In this document: positions 27,712-37,433 of the stretch, one piece after another
Position numbering within the stretch: position 1 is the first letter of the stretch
Layout of the letters: every line of letters starts with the position of its first letter
Notes under the pieces: generated by a model
What the model saw: the letters and a program-made list of their open reading frames with translations, nothing else
Databases searched by the model: none
What the model was told of the DNA's origin: nothing
Assembly: GCF_002795425.1 (NCBI RefSeq)
Contig: NZ_PHHA01000002.1
Location: 1 to 64,000 of the forward strand
Direction: 5' to 3'
DNA: 64,000 bases
DNA from: Conservatibacter flavescens
GTDB lineage: Bacteria; Pseudomonadota; Gammaproteobacteria; Enterobacterales; Pasteurellaceae
Made by a program: the position numbers and the translations under genes

Positions 27712-28254
27712 ATGATTATTTATTTACATGGTTTTGACTCTAGCAGTCCAGGTAATCATGAGAAAGTCATGCAACTGAAATTCATTGATGATGATGTTCG
27801 TTTTATTAACTACAGTACACTTCATCCACGCCACGATATGCAGTTTTTATTAAATGAAGTACATAAATTAGTTCGTGAGTCTCGTGATCCTTCCCCTTTA
27901 ATTTGCGGAGTAGGTTTAGGCGGTTTTTGGGCGGAACGTATAGGTTTTTTATGTGGTATTCGACAGGCGGTGTTTAACCCCAATTTATTTCCTCAGGAAA
28001 ATATGATAGGAAAAATTGATCGTCCTGAAGAGTATGAGGATATTGCGACGAAATGTGTAGAGAATTTTCGAGAAAAAAACCAGAATAAATGCCTTGTTTT
28101 TTTGTCAAAAGAAGATGGTATTTTAGACTCTCAACGTAGTGCCGATATTTTGTCGCCATTTTATGAGGTTGTTTGGGATGAAATTGAAACCCATAAATTT
28201 AAAAAGATCTCCCAGCATTTACAGCGTTTGAAGCAGTTTAAAAGTGGAAACTAG
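27712..28254 (+). CDS. ycfP: YcfP/YqiA-type alpha/beta-hydrolase-like protein (UPF0227)
   Basis: A 180-residue protein opening [19 protein letters not shown], the start of the UPF0227 (YcfP) family. [13 protein letters not shown] near 62-74 stands where alpha/beta hydrolases carry the nucleophile elbow G-x-S-x-G; here the central residue is Leu, so hydrolase activity is doubtful. The substrate is unknown. An uptake signal lies at 27666-27674 just upstream. It precedes dsbD by 32 bases. Confidence 0.85.
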   Translation: MIIYLHGFDSSSPGNHEKVMQLKFIDDDVRFINYSTLHPRHDMQFLLNEVHKLVRESRDPSPLICGVGLGGFWAERIGFLCGIRQAVFNPNLFPQENMIGKIDRPEEYEDIATKCVENFREKNQNKCLVFLSKEDGILDSQRSADILSPFYEVVWDEIETHKFKKISQHLQRLKQFKSGN

Positions 28255-28286
28255 AGAATAAAGAGAAATAAGTTTTAGTTGGTATT

Positions 28287-30056
28287 ATGGTGAATTTTTT
28301 TACTCGATGGGTTTTATTATGTTGTTTTTTGCTTTCCCTTTCTGTTGGGGGGCAAGCGAATTTATTTGGCAATAAGCCACAATTTTTGCGGGCAGAGCAA
28401 GCATTTATATTTACTGCTAAACAAGCACAAGATCGTGTTGAACTCCATTGGTCGATTGCTGATGGGTATTATTTATATAAAAAAGAAATTCAGGTTGATG
28501 GTGAAAATGTCACTGTAGGTTCCCTAAATTTTCCACCTAGTGAGCGTTATCATGATGAGTTTTTTGGTGACGTGGATATTTTTCGTCAACAATTGGCGCT
28601 TTCAGTACCTGTGTCAGGTATTGGACAAAATGCTGTATTGACAGTGACTTATCAAGGATGCACTAAAGGGTTTTGTTATCCCCCTGAAACGCAAACTGTC
28701 TCTTTGGGGCAAAGCGTTGATACTGAAAATAGGGTGATGTCCAATCAAGGAAATGACGAGTTTGAAAAAAATCCGGAAAAAGACACCGCACTTCTACCTG
28801 AACAAGATCGTTTAGCGCAGTTGCTTTCTCAACATATTTATACTGTATTTTGGTTCTTTTTATTTGGTATAGGTTTAGCCTTCACACCTTGTGTATTGCC
28901 TATGTTGCCATTACTTTCAGCAATTGTAATGGGAAATCATCGCCCGTCAACGGGACGGGCTTTAGCGCTAAGTTTTGTCTATGTGCAGGGAATGGCATTA
29001 ACCTATACTATTTTAGGCCTAACTGTGGCCGCGATAGGCTTGCCTTTTCAGGTCGCGCTACAAAGTCCTTATGTTTTAGTTGTATTATCTATTATTTTTA
29101 TTGCCCTCGCGCTATCTATGTTTGGAGTATTTACGTTACAACTTCCAAATAGTTGGCAGAATAAATTAACCCAAATCAGTCAACAGCAAAAACAAGGTGC
29201 TTTTGGTGGTGTGTTTGTGATGGGCATGATTGCGGGGCTCGTTGCTTCTCCGTGTATCACCGCGCCATTATCCGGTGTATTACTGTATGTGGCACAAAGT
29301 GGCGATATGATAAAAGGAGCCGTCACGTTATATTTATTGGCATTAGGCATGGGATTACCATTATTGTTGATTACAGTATTTGGCAATCGTATTTTACCTA
29401 AGTCAGGGGCTTGGTTAGAGAATGTAAAAATAGCCTTTGGTTTTGTCATGTTGGCGGTGCCTATTTTTTTATTGTCAAGAGTGTTGGCATTTGAATGGGA
29501 ACCGCGTTTGTGGGCATTATTAGGCACAAGCTTTTTCTTTTGGCTTGCTTTTCAAATGCATAATTATTCAAAGTGGGGAAAATTTAGCCGAGTGCTATGC
29601 TTAGTGATGGCTGTAATATGCGCTAAGCCTTTGCAAGACTGGATATGGAAAAGCCCTTCTTCTGAGGTGAGCAGTCAATCTGTTGAACATGTTTCTTTTC
29701 AGCAGGTTAATAGCTATGAAGAATTACAAACCCAACTGGCAGCAAATCCAAAGAAAATTGCGATGTTGGATTTATATGCCGATTGGTGTGTGGCATGTAA
29801 AGAATTTGAAAAGTACACATTTAGTGATAAACAGGTACAACAAGCATTTAACGATGTATTATTGTTGCAAATTGATATGACAAAAAATTCTGAACAAAAT
29901 CGGGAATTGATGCAGAAACTGAATGTGATTGGATTGCCAACTATCATTTTCTATGATCAAAGCGGTAAAGAAATTCCGCGTTCTCGAATTACGGGCTTTT
30001 TAGAGGCTACGCCTTTTTTGCAATGGATACAACGTTTTTTGAATGACACACTTTAA
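28287..30056 (+). CDS. dsbD: Thiol:disulfide interchange protein DsbD
   Basis: DsbD carries electrons from cytosolic thioredoxin to periplasmic DsbC/DsbG and CcmG. The 589-residue protein has a signal peptide, an N-terminal domain with the redox pair in GCTKGFC, and eight transmembrane segments with FTPCVLP and SPCITAP holding the membrane Cys pair. The C-terminal thioredoxin domain has CVAC at 501-504. The N-terminal pair is spaced C-x4-C, one residue shorter than in E. coli. Confidence 0.95.
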   Translation: MVNFFTRWVLLCCFLLSLSVGGQANLFGNKPQFLRAEQAFIFTAKQAQDRVELHWSIADGYYLYKKEIQVDGENVTVGSLNFPPSERYHDEFFGDVDIFRQQLALSVPVSGIGQNAVLTVTYQGCTKGFCYPPETQTVSLGQSVDTENRVMSNQGNDEFEKNPEKDTALLPEQDRLAQLLSQHIYTVFWFFLFGIGLAFTPCVLPMLPLLSAIVMGNHRPSTGRALALSFVYVQGMALTYTILGLTVAAIGLPFQVALQSPYVLVVLSIIFIALALSMFGVFTLQLPNSWQNKLTQISQQQKQGAFGGVFVMGMIAGLVASPCITAPLSGVLLYVAQSGDMIKGAVTLYLLALGMGLPLLLITVFGNRILPKSGAWLENVKIAFGFVMLAVPIFLLSRVLAFEWEPRLWALLGTSFFFWLAFQMHNYSKWGKFSRVLCLVMAVICAKPLQDWIWKSPSSEVSSQSVEHVSFQQVNSYEELQTQLAANPKKIAMLDLYADWCVACKEFEKYTFSDKQVQQAFNDVLLLQIDMTKNSEQNRELMQKLNVIGLPTIIFYDQSGKEIPRSRITGFLEATPFLQWIQRFLNDTL

Positions 30057-30106
30057 TGATTTTATGTTATAGTGCGCTTCTTTTATCTTTATTATAGAGG
30101 TTTTAA

Positions 30107-30688
30107 ATGAAAAAATGGTTACTTATTATTCTTGTTGCCGTGGTAGCAGGATTTACCCTTATGACAAGTTATAATGGTTTAGTCAAAGCGGAAGAAGAAA
30201 TTGATTCTGTTTGGGCAAATGTTGAATCCGCTTATCAACGTCGCGCGGATTTAATTCCAAATTTAGTCAATACAGTAAAAGGACAGGCAAACTTTGAACA
30301 GGAAACATTAACGGGTGTGATTGAAGCGCGTTCAAAAGCCACTCAAACACAAATTGATCCGAGTAATATGACTGAGGCGCAATTAGCAGAGTTCCAACAA
30401 GCACAAAATCAAGTTGGCTCGGCATTATCACGTTTATTAGTGACCGTTGAGCGTTATCCTGAATTAAAAGCACATGATGGCTTTATGAATCTGCAAGCGC
30501 AATTAGAAGGAACGGAAAATCGTATTAATGTTGCGCGTAATAATTTCAATGAAGCAGCGCGTATTTATAATCAAAAAGTGCGTACATTTCCGACAAAGCT
30601 AGCCGCCATGATTTTTGGTTTTAATGAAAAACCTTATTTCAAATCTGCGGAAGGCAGCCAAAACGCTCCAACAGTAAATTTTAATTAA
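30107..30688 (+). CDS. lemA: LemA family protein
   Basis: A 193-residue protein with one N-terminal membrane helix (residues 3-19) and a four-helix coiled periplasmic-type domain. Hallmarks are YNGLVKAEEEIDSVWANVESAYQRRADLIPNLVNTVKG near the start, VERYPELKA near 124-132, and NFNEAARIYNQKVRTFP near 146-162. Its biochemical role is not established. It begins an operon with two TPM-domain genes, a widespread pairing. Confidence 0.92.
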   Translation: MKKWLLIILVAVVAGFTLMTSYNGLVKAEEEIDSVWANVESAYQRRADLIPNLVNTVKGQANFEQETLTGVIEARSKATQTQIDPSNMTEAQLAEFQQAQNQVGSALSRLLVTVERYPELKAHDGFMNLQAQLEGTENRINVARNNFNEAARIYNQKVRTFPTKLAAMIFGFNEKPYFKSAEGSQNAPTVNFN

Positions 30689-30701
30689 TTACTTATATCC
30701 T

Positions 30702-30724
30702 CCCTTTGTCCATCAGACAAAGGG
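30702..30724 (+). terminator. Hairpin after lemA
   Basis: CCCTTTGTC and GACAAAGGG make a nine-base stem with a five-base loop, but no T-run follows. It could be a stability element separating lemA from the TPM genes. Confidence 0.4.
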
Positions 30725-30767
30725 AATATTCTTTGCAAGTTTAACGGTTCCCAATTAAGGCAAAATA

Positions 30768-31208
30768 ATGGCACTATTTTCTCGTATTCCCATTGATAAA
30801 TCCCGTATTGAGCAAGCTATCATCACACTAGAACAGCAAAGTTCTGCAGAATTACGTGTTTATGTAGAACGACACATGCCAAAAAATGTGAATGTTTTTG
30901 ACCGCACTTTTGAGGTGTTTGAACAGTTAGAGATGGATCAAACAGTGGCGCGTAATGGTGTATTGATTTATGTTGCATTTAAAGATCATGCCTGTTGTGT
31001 ATTAGGGGACGAAGGCATTCACGCTCATGTGGGAGATATTTTTTGGCAAGAAGTGCATGAAATTATGATTAAAAACTTTAAGCACGAAGCCTATACTGAC
31101 GGAATTGTAAAAGCGATTGAGTGTATTGGCAGAGAGCTTGCACAATATTTTCCGCGTCAAGAAGATGATGTCGATGAACTACCAAATGAGGTGATTATCA
31201 ATGAATAA
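30768..31208 (+). CDS. TPM-domain protein (short, soluble)
   Basis: A 146-residue protein that consists almost only of a TPM (TLP18.3/Psb32/MOLO-1) domain: SSAELRVYVERHMP near 26-39, VLIYVAFKDHACCVLGDEGIHAHVGD near 63-88. No signal peptide or membrane helix. Family members bind metal and some have phosphatase activity; the function here is unknown. Its 3' end overlaps the next TPM gene by eight bases. An uptake signal lies at 30901-30909. Confidence 0.85.
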   Translation: MALFSRIPIDKSRIEQAIITLEQQSSAELRVYVERHMPKNVNVFDRTFEVFEQLEMDQTVARNGVLIYVAFKDHACCVLGDEGIHAHVGDIFWQEVHEIMIKNFKHEAYTDGIVKAIECIGRELAQYFPRQEDDVDELPNEVIINE

Positions 31209-32001
31209 GTGGCGTTGGTTGAAAAGTGCGGTATTTTTTTGCGTTTTTTTTATTGTTGGCGGAAGTTGGGCGGCTGAATTCCCTACAGCGCCACAGCCTT
31301 TTCGTTATATTAATGATTATACCAATACGCTTTCTACAGCAGATAAAAATACATTAGAACAAGCGCTTACTCAATATGGACAGGAAACGAGTTCGCAGAT
31401 TGCAGTCGTCATAATCCCAACGGTTGGAGAATATGATATTGCTCAGTATACCTTTGAACTGGGAGATAAGTGGGGGATAGGGCGTAAGCAATTGAATAAT
31501 GGGGTGCTGATGCTGATAGCCAAAAATGATCGTAAAATTTTTATTGCGACAGGGCAAGGGCTAGAAGGGGTATTACCCGATGCGTTTTTATCTCAGCTAA
31601 TTCGACAAAAAATCACACCATATTTTGCGCAGGACCAATATGCACAAGGTATTGCAAATGGATTAAGTGCGATTATGGCAGCGAGTCAAGGGGAGTATGC
31701 GGCATTAGAAGCAGAAGATGAGCACTCATTTGAGGACATTATTCCCTTCATTATGATTGGCATTTTTATTTTGATTGTCATATTTGGGGAAATAAGTGCT
31801 CGACGTAGACCTTATATTAGCCCGACAAATAATCACTCAGCAGAGCAAATTTTGCGTCAAGGCATTCGTCACCGTAGCCGTCGTGCAGGTTATGGTAGCG
31901 GTATTGGCGGAGGATTTGGTGGCTTCGGAGGTGGTGGAAGTTCCGGTGGTGGCTTCGGCGGCGGTAGCTTCGGTGGGGGAGGCGCTGGAGGGAGCTGGTA
32001 A
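31201..32001 (+). CDS. TPM-domain membrane protein with glycine-rich tail
   Basis: A 266-residue YgcG-like protein: signal peptide ending in SWA after about residue 24, TPM domain (about 35-165) with the YTNTLS start and WGIGRKQLNNGVLMLIAKNDRK, a membrane helix near 180-197, and a cytosolic Arg-rich then Gly/Ser/Phe-rich tail (from about 228). The overlapping start suggests coupled translation with the soluble TPM gene. The pair plus LemA probably form one envelope module. Confidence 0.88.
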   Translation: MNKWRWLKSAVFFCVFFIVGGSWAAEFPTAPQPFRYINDYTNTLSTADKNTLEQALTQYGQETSSQIAVVIIPTVGEYDIAQYTFELGDKWGIGRKQLNNGVLMLIAKNDRKIFIATGQGLEGVLPDAFLSQLIRQKITPYFAQDQYAQGIANGLSAIMAASQGEYAALEAEDEHSFEDIIPFIMIGIFILIVIFGEISARRRPYISPTNNHSAEQILRQGIRHRSRRAGYGSGIGGGFGGFGGGGSSGGGFGGGSFGGGGAGGSW

Positions 32002-32073
32002 TGATAGGGTTATTGTTCTATCTATGTGGCTTATGTTACAATTTTAGTACATTTTTTGAATTGAGGTTAAATA

Positions 32074-32403
32074 ATGGAAACTTTAGATAAAATTAAACAA
32101 CAAATTAGCGAAAATCCTATTTTACTTTATATGAAGGGATCGCCAAAATTTCCATCATGTGGCTTTTCAGCACGTGCAGTGGAAGCATTAATTAATTGCC
32201 AAGTGCCATTTGGCTATGTGGATATTTTACAACATCCGGATATTCGCGCAGAGTTGCCAAAATATGCTAACTGGCCAACTTTCCCACAATTATGGGTTGA
32301 TGGCGAGTTAGTTGGGGGCTGTGATATTATTTTGGAAATGTTCCAACAAGGGGAATTACAGACCTTATTAAAGGCAACAGCAGAGAAATATCCTCAAGCT
32401 TAA
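32074..32403 (+). CDS. grxD: Monothiol glutaredoxin (Grx4 type)
   Basis: A 109-residue CGFS-type glutaredoxin with active Cys29 in FPSCGFS, plus WPTFPQLWVDGELVGGCDI for the glutathione/cluster site. Such proteins carry a bridging 2Fe-2S cluster and work in Fe-S delivery with BolA. Length and sequence match GrxD. Confidence 0.95.
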   Translation: METLDKIKQQISENPILLYMKGSPKFPSCGFSARAVEALINCQVPFGYVDILQHPDIRAELPKYANWPTFPQLWVDGELVGGCDIILEMFQQGELQTLLKATAEKYPQA

Positions 32404-32422
32404 TCATAGATTTATTCGCATT

Positions 32423-32452
32423 AAGGTGGCTATATGGCCACCTTCGTTTTTT
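32423..32452 (+). terminator. Terminator of grxD
   Basis: AAGGTGGC and GCCACCTT pair around a short loop, followed by CGTTTTTT. Confidence 0.8.
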
Positions 32453-32466
32453 AAGAGTGAAAGTAA

Positions 32467-33069
32467 TTAAGGAGATAAAAGAGCGGTCAAATTTTCCGTT
32501 GTTTTTGTTGCCACTTGTGCCAGTATTTGTTGACGTTCTTTTTCATTAATTAAGTGTATATCGCCAAATAGCTGATAATCAATGTCAGTAATGCCACAAT
32601 AATTAAATAATCCGTTGATTAAACAAACATCAAGGGATTTATCCCAGCCCAATGCTTGATAGTCCACAACATTGCTTCCAAGTGTAATGAATTGTTGCAT
32701 TTTCTTATGGTGAATCAAGCCAACAGAAGTGCCATTTTCTGTTTTATAGGCGAAACCATGACTTAATACTCGATCGAGATAGCCTTTTAAAATGGCCGGA
32801 AATCCCATCCACCATAATGGATAGACTAGCGTAATGAGATTTGCCTGAGTAATAAGAGATTGTTCATAACGAATATCTGCTGGCACAATACCTTGTCCTG
32901 CGGCATTAAGCTCTTCCCATGATAAAACAGGATTAAAGTTAAGGGCATAAAGATCACGTATTTGAACATTTACACCGGGTAGCTTTTGGCTACTTTCTGC
33001 GATGGATTCTACAATCGCTCGATTAAAACTGTGTGTGTTTGGGTGAGCGAAAATGATGAGATGATTCAT
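32467..33069 (-). CDS. NAD(P)H-dependent quinone oxidoreductase, KefF/NQO1 type
   Basis: A 200-residue flavodoxin-fold protein opening MNHLIIFAHPNTHSFNRA, with TLVYPLWWMGFPAILKGYLDRVLSHGFAY near 79-107 forming the FMN/FAD and substrate pocket. Family enzymes reduce quinones. Its ATG overlaps the stop of nfeD (ATGA), placing it third in the qmcA-nfeD operon. Confidence 0.82.
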   Translation of the reverse strand: MNHLIIFAHPNTHSFNRAIVESIAESSQKLPGVNVQIRDLYALNFNPVLSWEELNAAGQGIVPADIRYEQSLITQANLITLVYPLWWMGFPAILKGYLDRVLSHGFAYKTENGTSVGLIHHKKMQQFITLGSNVVDYQALGWDKSLDVCLINGLFNYCGITDIDYQLFGDIHLINEKERQQILAQVATKTTENLTALLSP

Positions 33070-33524
33070 TGTTTCTCCTCTAGTTTACGCACAAATAACG
33101 TAATGCCTTCCACATGGGTGACTTGAATGATATCGTGAGGTTGTAATCCTGAACCTTTAATACGCCAAGTCGTATCCGCAAAATGTCCACGTCCAATACC
33201 GCTAGGATCAATGCTTTCTACGCGTCCGATTTTCCCGAGCATAGCATGATCCCGTTGGTTTAAGTTTGTACGTGATTGGTCTTGACGGTCTTTGCCGTGC
33301 TGATACTTCCACCATATTAGGCTGAGCATAATCGCTAAAATAGCATAGATGACAACCATAGCCGTGATGGAGAGCGTAGGGAAGCACAATACTATCCCAG
33401 AGACAATTAGGGCGGCTAACCCCCACCACAGTAAAAAAACACCCGGTATAAGAATTTCGGCAATGAGTAAAATAAAGCCTAAAGCTAGCCAATGCCAAAC
33501 AGACCATGTATTAAACCATTCCAT
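33066..33524 (-). CDS. NfeD-like membrane protein
   Basis: A 152-residue protein with two to three N-terminal transmembrane segments (about 8-70) and a C-terminal OB-fold domain (about 95-150) with GRGHFADTTWRIKG. It is the usual partner of an SPFH/stomatin protein, here qmcA immediately upstream (10-base gap), as in ybbJ-qmcA of E. coli. I chose the ATG at 33524; a longer in-frame start would run back into qmcA. Confidence 0.88.
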   Translation of the reverse strand: MEWFNTWSVWHWLALGFILLIAEILIPGVFLLWWGLAALIVSGIVLCFPTLSITAMVVIYAILAIMLSLIWWKYQHGKDRQDQSRTNLNQRDHAMLGKIGRVESIDPSGIGRGHFADTTWRIKGSGLQPHDIIQVTHVEGITLFVRKLEEKQ

Positions 33525-33534
33525 AATTTCCTCA

Positions 33535-34458
33535 CTATGGGTTTTTATTGCCTTTAAGTAATTCTGCGATACCGGAAATCGAACCAATGAGATTTCCTGC
33601 TTCAAGTGGCATAAGGACAACTTTGCTATTATTTGAGCCACCAATTTCTTTAATTGCCTCGGTGTATTTTTGAGCAATAAAGTAGTTAATTGCTTTGGTA
33701 TCGCCGTTTGCAATAGCGTCAGAAACCATTTGAGTGGCGCGCGCTTCAGCTTCAGCAGCACGTTCACGCGCTTCCGCTTGTAGAAATGCTTCTTGGCGTT
33801 CCCCTTCTGCTTTTAGAATGCGAGATTGTTTTTCTCCTTCTGCACGTAAAATCTCTGCTTGACGCACACCTTCAGCTTCTAAAATATCTGCGCGTTTATT
33901 TCGTTCGGCTTTCATTTGTGCATTCATTGCAGCAATCAGTTCTTGAGGTGGGCGGACATCACGAATCTCAATACGTGTTACTTTAATCCCCCAAGGGTTT
34001 GTTGCTTCGTCAACGATAGATAAAAGGCGACTGTTGATAGAATCACGCTGAGACAACATTTCATCTAATTCCATTGAACCTAATACCGTTCGGATATTGG
34101 TCATTGTTAAATTAATAATGGCTTGTTCTAGATGATTTACTTCATAGGCTGCGTTACGCGCATCAATGACTTGGACAAAACAAACGGCATCAATGGATAC
34201 ATTCGCATTATCTTTTGAGATAACTTCTTGGGAAGGAATATCAAGCACTTGTTCCATCATGTTAATTTTTCGCCCCACACGATCAACAAAAGGAACGACA
34301 AAATTGAGGCCTGGAGTAAGGGTGCGCATGTAGCGGCCAAAACGCTCGATAGTCCAATGATATCCTTGTGGGACTGTTTTAAGTGTGGAGGCTAAGATGA
34401 CAATAATCAGTACAACAAAGAAAATTGCTACCGTAGGTAAACCATCTAAATATTCCAT
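33535..34458 (-). CDS. qmcA: SPFH/stomatin-family protein QmcA
   Basis: A 307-residue membrane-anchored protein: one N-terminal hydrophobic segment (about 9-27), then the SPFH domain ([23 protein letters not shown] at 33-55), and a long Ala/Glu/Arg coiled coil (about 195-250) with AEGERQ-type repeats. Such proteins form large oligomeric microdomain scaffolds linked to membrane quality control. First gene of the three-gene minus-strand operon. Confidence 0.92.
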   Translation of the reverse strand: MEYLDGLPTVAIFFVVLIIVILASTLKTVPQGYHWTIERFGRYMRTLTPGLNFVVPFVDRVGRKINMMEQVLDIPSQEVISKDNANVSIDAVCFVQVIDARNAAYEVNHLEQAIINLTMTNIRTVLGSMELDEMLSQRDSINSRLLSIVDEATNPWGIKVTRIEIRDVRPPQELIAAMNAQMKAERNKRADILEAEGVRQAEILRAEGEKQSRILKAEGERQEAFLQAEARERAAEAEARATQMVSDAIANGDTKAINYFIAQKYTEAIKEIGGSNNSKVVLMPLEAGNLIGSISGIAELLKGNKNP

Positions 34459-34508
34459 ATATTCTCCTTAAAAATAAATGTGGTGATTAGAGTGTAGCAT
34501 AGACCGCT

Positions 34509-35957
34509 TTAAACCGCACTGATTCGATAATGATATTTATCTACTTGTTTAACAAACTCAAGCTGATGGGTGATACAACTAGGGGCATCAAGATCTTGAT
34601 GAGAGACAAATAAAAGCTGAGTTTGGCTATGATTGACTAGCTGATCGATAAAATTTAAAACTAATTTACGATTTAACCCATCTAATCCTTGTAAAGGTTC
34701 ATCAAGAATTAATACGGGAGGGTATTTGACCATCGCTCGCGTAATAAGTAACAAGCGCTGTTGCCCCCAAGATAGAGAACGAAAAGGTTTATTGGCAAGT
34801 GCGGTCAGATTAATACGAGAAATCCACTCTTTAGCTTTAAGACGTAATGCATCGGGGACTTGTTGATATATACCAATGGAGTCAAAAAAGCCAGATAAAA
34901 TGACATCAAGCGCAGAACAGTTGATTCGATAATCCATATGTAACTGGCTACTGATATAACCTATTTTTTGTTTAATTTCCCAAATAGTTTCACCGGAACC
35001 ACGTTGTTGACCAAATAATATGACATGATTGGCATAGGATTGAGGATGATCCCCCGTCAGTACGGATAATAGGGTGGACTTGCCTGCACCATTAGGGCCT
35101 TTAATCCACCAATGCTGATTAGGTTTAACCGTCCAATTTAAGTTGTCTAAAATTTTGTGTTCACCATATTGAATGGTGACATTTTGAAGCTCGAAAACAG
35201 CTTGATCATTTGGGAGGTGAATTTTAGGCATTGCACAATCTGGTAACGGAGTATTAATAGCTTGTTCCGCATAACATAATTGTTGAAAAATACTTTGCTG
35301 CTCTAATTCATGACGTGAACCAGCCAATAATACTTCGCCTTGATCAAGTAAGGCAATATGGGTCGCTTGTTGAGGTAAATCATTAAGGCGATTAATGATG
35401 AGCACGAGTGCCATTTGGGGTAATAATGTGGAAAACAACTGTTGCCATTGAATGACGGATTGTTGATCTAATCCTTCAAAAGGTTCATCTAAGATTAACA
35501 GGTCGGGTTGTGAAACTAATATTTGACACAATAAGACTTTACGACTTTCTCCAGTAGAGAGTTGCATAAAAGGCCGATGGAGTAAGTGTGATATGTTTAA
35601 TTTTTCAGCGTATTCATCGCATAATTGGGGATCGTTATGTGCCTTTAAAATTAATTGACGGGCAGTTAAACCAAAATTGTCAGGGCTTTCGTCGTTGTTG
35701 CGATCGCGGAAAGTTTGTTCAAGTATGTGTTGTTGTTTTTCAAAGGAAAGTGCGGTAATTTTTTGAAAAGTATTTGTATATTCGCCACTAATGAGTGAAA
35801 GTTTATTTTGTAACGCTAGAGAAAGTGCAGATTTTCCACTACCGTTATAGCCAACCACAACCCAATAATCATGCTTTCGAATGGTGAGTTGAGGAATATA
35901 CAGGTTGGGGAGGGAGTGGCGTTGAAATTGAGCTTGATAGGTGGAAAGTTCGGTCAT
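34509..35957 (-). CDS. modF: ModF-like tandem ABC ATPase
   Basis: A 482-residue protein with two ABC ATPase cassettes and no membrane part. Cassette 1: Walker A GYNGSGKS 36-43, signature LSTGE 133-137, Walker B LLILDEP 153-159. Cassette 2: Walker A GPNGAGKS 287-294, signature LSWGQ near 400, Walker B VLILDEP near 423. This matches ModF (PhrA). Its role is unclear, and no molybdate transporter genes are adjacent. Two uptake signals (34797, 35748) lie inside. Confidence 0.85.
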   Translation of the reverse strand: MTELSTYQAQFQRHSLPNLYIPQLTIRKHDYWVVVGYNGSGKSALSLALQNKLSLISGEYTNTFQKITALSFEKQQHILEQTFRDRNNDESPDNFGLTARQLILKAHNDPQLCDEYAEKLNISHLLHRPFMQLSTGESRKVLLCQILVSQPDLLILDEPFEGLDQQSVIQWQQLFSTLLPQMALVLIINRLNDLPQQATHIALLDQGEVLLAGSRHELEQQSIFQQLCYAEQAINTPLPDCAMPKIHLPNDQAVFELQNVTIQYGEHKILDNLNWTVKPNQHWWIKGPNGAGKSTLLSVLTGDHPQSYANHVILFGQQRGSGETIWEIKQKIGYISSQLHMDYRINCSALDVILSGFFDSIGIYQQVPDALRLKAKEWISRINLTALANKPFRSLSWGQQRLLLITRAMVKYPPVLILDEPLQGLDGLNRKLVLNFIDQLVNHSQTQLLFVSHQDLDAPSCITHQLEFVKQVDKYHYRISAV

Positions 35958-35974
35958 TATTTCTCCTTAATTGA

Positions 35975-35994
35975 GGGGCAAATATATTTGCCCC
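35975..35994 (-). repeat. Perfect 20-base palindrome between sstT and modF
   Basis: GGGGCAAATATATTTGCCCC is perfectly self-complementary and lies in the 46-base gap downstream of sstT and 18 bases before the modF start. No T-run follows on the minus strand, so it is a poor intrinsic terminator; it may set differential expression or bind a dimeric protein. Confidence 0.55.
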
Positions 35995-36003
35995 AATATA
36001 ACA

Positions 36004-37245
36004 TTAAGCTTGAGTTTTATCCTCAGCAATACATACGGCTGCGGTAAATAACACGTCTGTTGATGAGTTGAGCGCAGTTTCCGTTGAGTCTTGCAATACA
36101 CTGATAATAAAGCCCACTCCGATCACTTGTGCGGCAATATCATTTGGAATACCAAATAAGCTACATGCTAATGGAATGAGAAGCAATGAGCCACCAGCAA
36201 CACCTGAAGCGCCTGCGCCACATACAGCAGCAACGACACTTAATAGTAAAGCACTCGGAAGTGACACTTCAATATTTAGAGTGTGTACCGCTGCAAGCGT
36301 GAGAACCGCAACAGTGATCGCAGCACCGGCCATATTGATTGTTGCGCCCAATGGAATTGAAACTGAATAGGTTTTTTCATCAAGATTCAAACGTTTTGCT
36401 AATGCCATATTCACTGGAATATTCGCAGCAGAACTACGTGTTAAGAAAGCGGTTAAGCCACTCTCACGTACACAAGTCCATACGAGAGGATAAGGATTAC
36501 GGCGAATTTTCCAATAGACTAAAATTGGGTTAATTACAAATGCAACGAATAACATCGAACCAAGTAATACGACGAGAAGATGGGCATAGCCTAATAACGA
36601 ACTAAAGCCTTTGTCTGCGAGGGTTTCTGCAACTAATCCAAATACACCGATTGGCGCAAGAGAAATCACAAAGTGAACGATTTTGGCGATACCTTCGGAG
36701 AAATCATTCAACACGTTTTTCGTAGTATCAGAGGCATGACGTAGCGCGATGCCTAATCCAACCGCCCAAGTCAAAATACCAATAAAATTCGCGTTAAATA
36801 AAGCGCTTAGTGGATTATCTAAAGCATTAAATAAAACGGCTTTAAGTACTTCAGACACCGCACCAGGAGGGGAAAGCTCGGCATCTTGAGTAACTAATGC
36901 AATAGTACTAGGGAAGAAAAAGCTAGCAACTACAGCGGTTAATGAGGCTAAAAAAGTACCGATAGCATACAAAATAATAATGGATTTCATATTGCTTTGC
37001 TCACCGACTTTTTTATTGGCAATTGCAGCGATAACAAGGACAAAGACCAAAATTGGCGCGACGGCACGTAAGGAGTGCACAAAGATTTGCCCTAAAATAC
37101 CTACTTTATCAGCAAGGTCAAATCCCAATATTCCTGCTAATAGAGGAGAAACTAATGCAACGATAATCCCCAGTATTAAACCGATAGTGATACGCTTTAT
37201 TAAGCTACCATGAAAAAATAATGAAAATAAACGTGAAGTATTCAT
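36004..37245 (-). CDS. sstT: Sodium/serine-threonine symporter SstT
   Basis: A 413-residue dicarboxylate/amino acid:cation symporter family member that imports serine and threonine with Na+. Blocks: [21 protein letters not shown] near 53-73, [20 protein letters not shown] near 265-284, and [10 protein letters not shown] near 296-305, with about eight membrane helices and re-entrant loops. Matches SstT in length. Confidence 0.95.
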   Translation of the reverse strand: MNTSRLFSLFFHGSLIKRITIGLILGIIVALVSPLLAGILGFDLADKVGILGQIFVHSLRAVAPILVFVLVIAAIANKKVGEQSNMKSIIILYAIGTFLASLTAVVASFFFPSTIALVTQDAELSPPGAVSEVLKAVLFNALDNPLSALFNANFIGILTWAVGLGIALRHASDTTKNVLNDFSEGIAKIVHFVISLAPIGVFGLVAETLADKGFSSLLGYAHLLVVLLGSMLFVAFVINPILVYWKIRRNPYPLVWTCVRESGLTAFLTRSSAANIPVNMALAKRLNLDEKTYSVSIPLGATINMAGAAITVAVLTLAAVHTLNIEVSLPSALLLSVVAAVCGAGASGVAGGSLLLIPLACSLFGIPNDIAAQVIGVGFIISVLQDSTETALNSSTDVLFTAAVCIAEDKTQA

Positions 37246-37401
37246 AATGTTAATAAGTTGTTATAGGCAAAAAAGCCATAAGTTAATCAATGAATCGTTT
37301 TTATCAACAATTCCCCTTAGGTTTGGTGTTGAGAGATTAACGTAAATTGCGTATAAATAAAATATCTTCGTGAAAAAAGAGCAAAAAAGTTTAAATTTTA
37401 T

Positions 37402-37431
37402 TTGACACACTGTATTTTAAAACAGTATATT
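37402..37431 (+). promoter_or_regulatory. SOS promoter of the UmuD-like gene
   Basis: A consensus TTGACA (37402-37407) and TATATT (37426-37431) are 18 bases apart, and the spacer is occupied by a LexA box. A second box follows the -10. Confidence 0.75.
37410..37425 (+). promoter_or_regulatory. LexA (SOS) box 1
   Basis: CTGTATTTTAAAACAG is a perfect CTGT-N8-ACAG with an AT-only centre, and continues GTA on the right as in the TACTGTATATATATACAGTA consensus. It lies between -35 and -10. Confidence 0.9.
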
Positions 37432-37433
37432 TA

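Noticed and set aside
31900-32001. Glycine-codon repeat as a coding microsatellite
   Set aside because: It is an irregular Gly/Ser/Phe-rich tail, typical of YgcG-like TPM proteins, not a uniform repeat.
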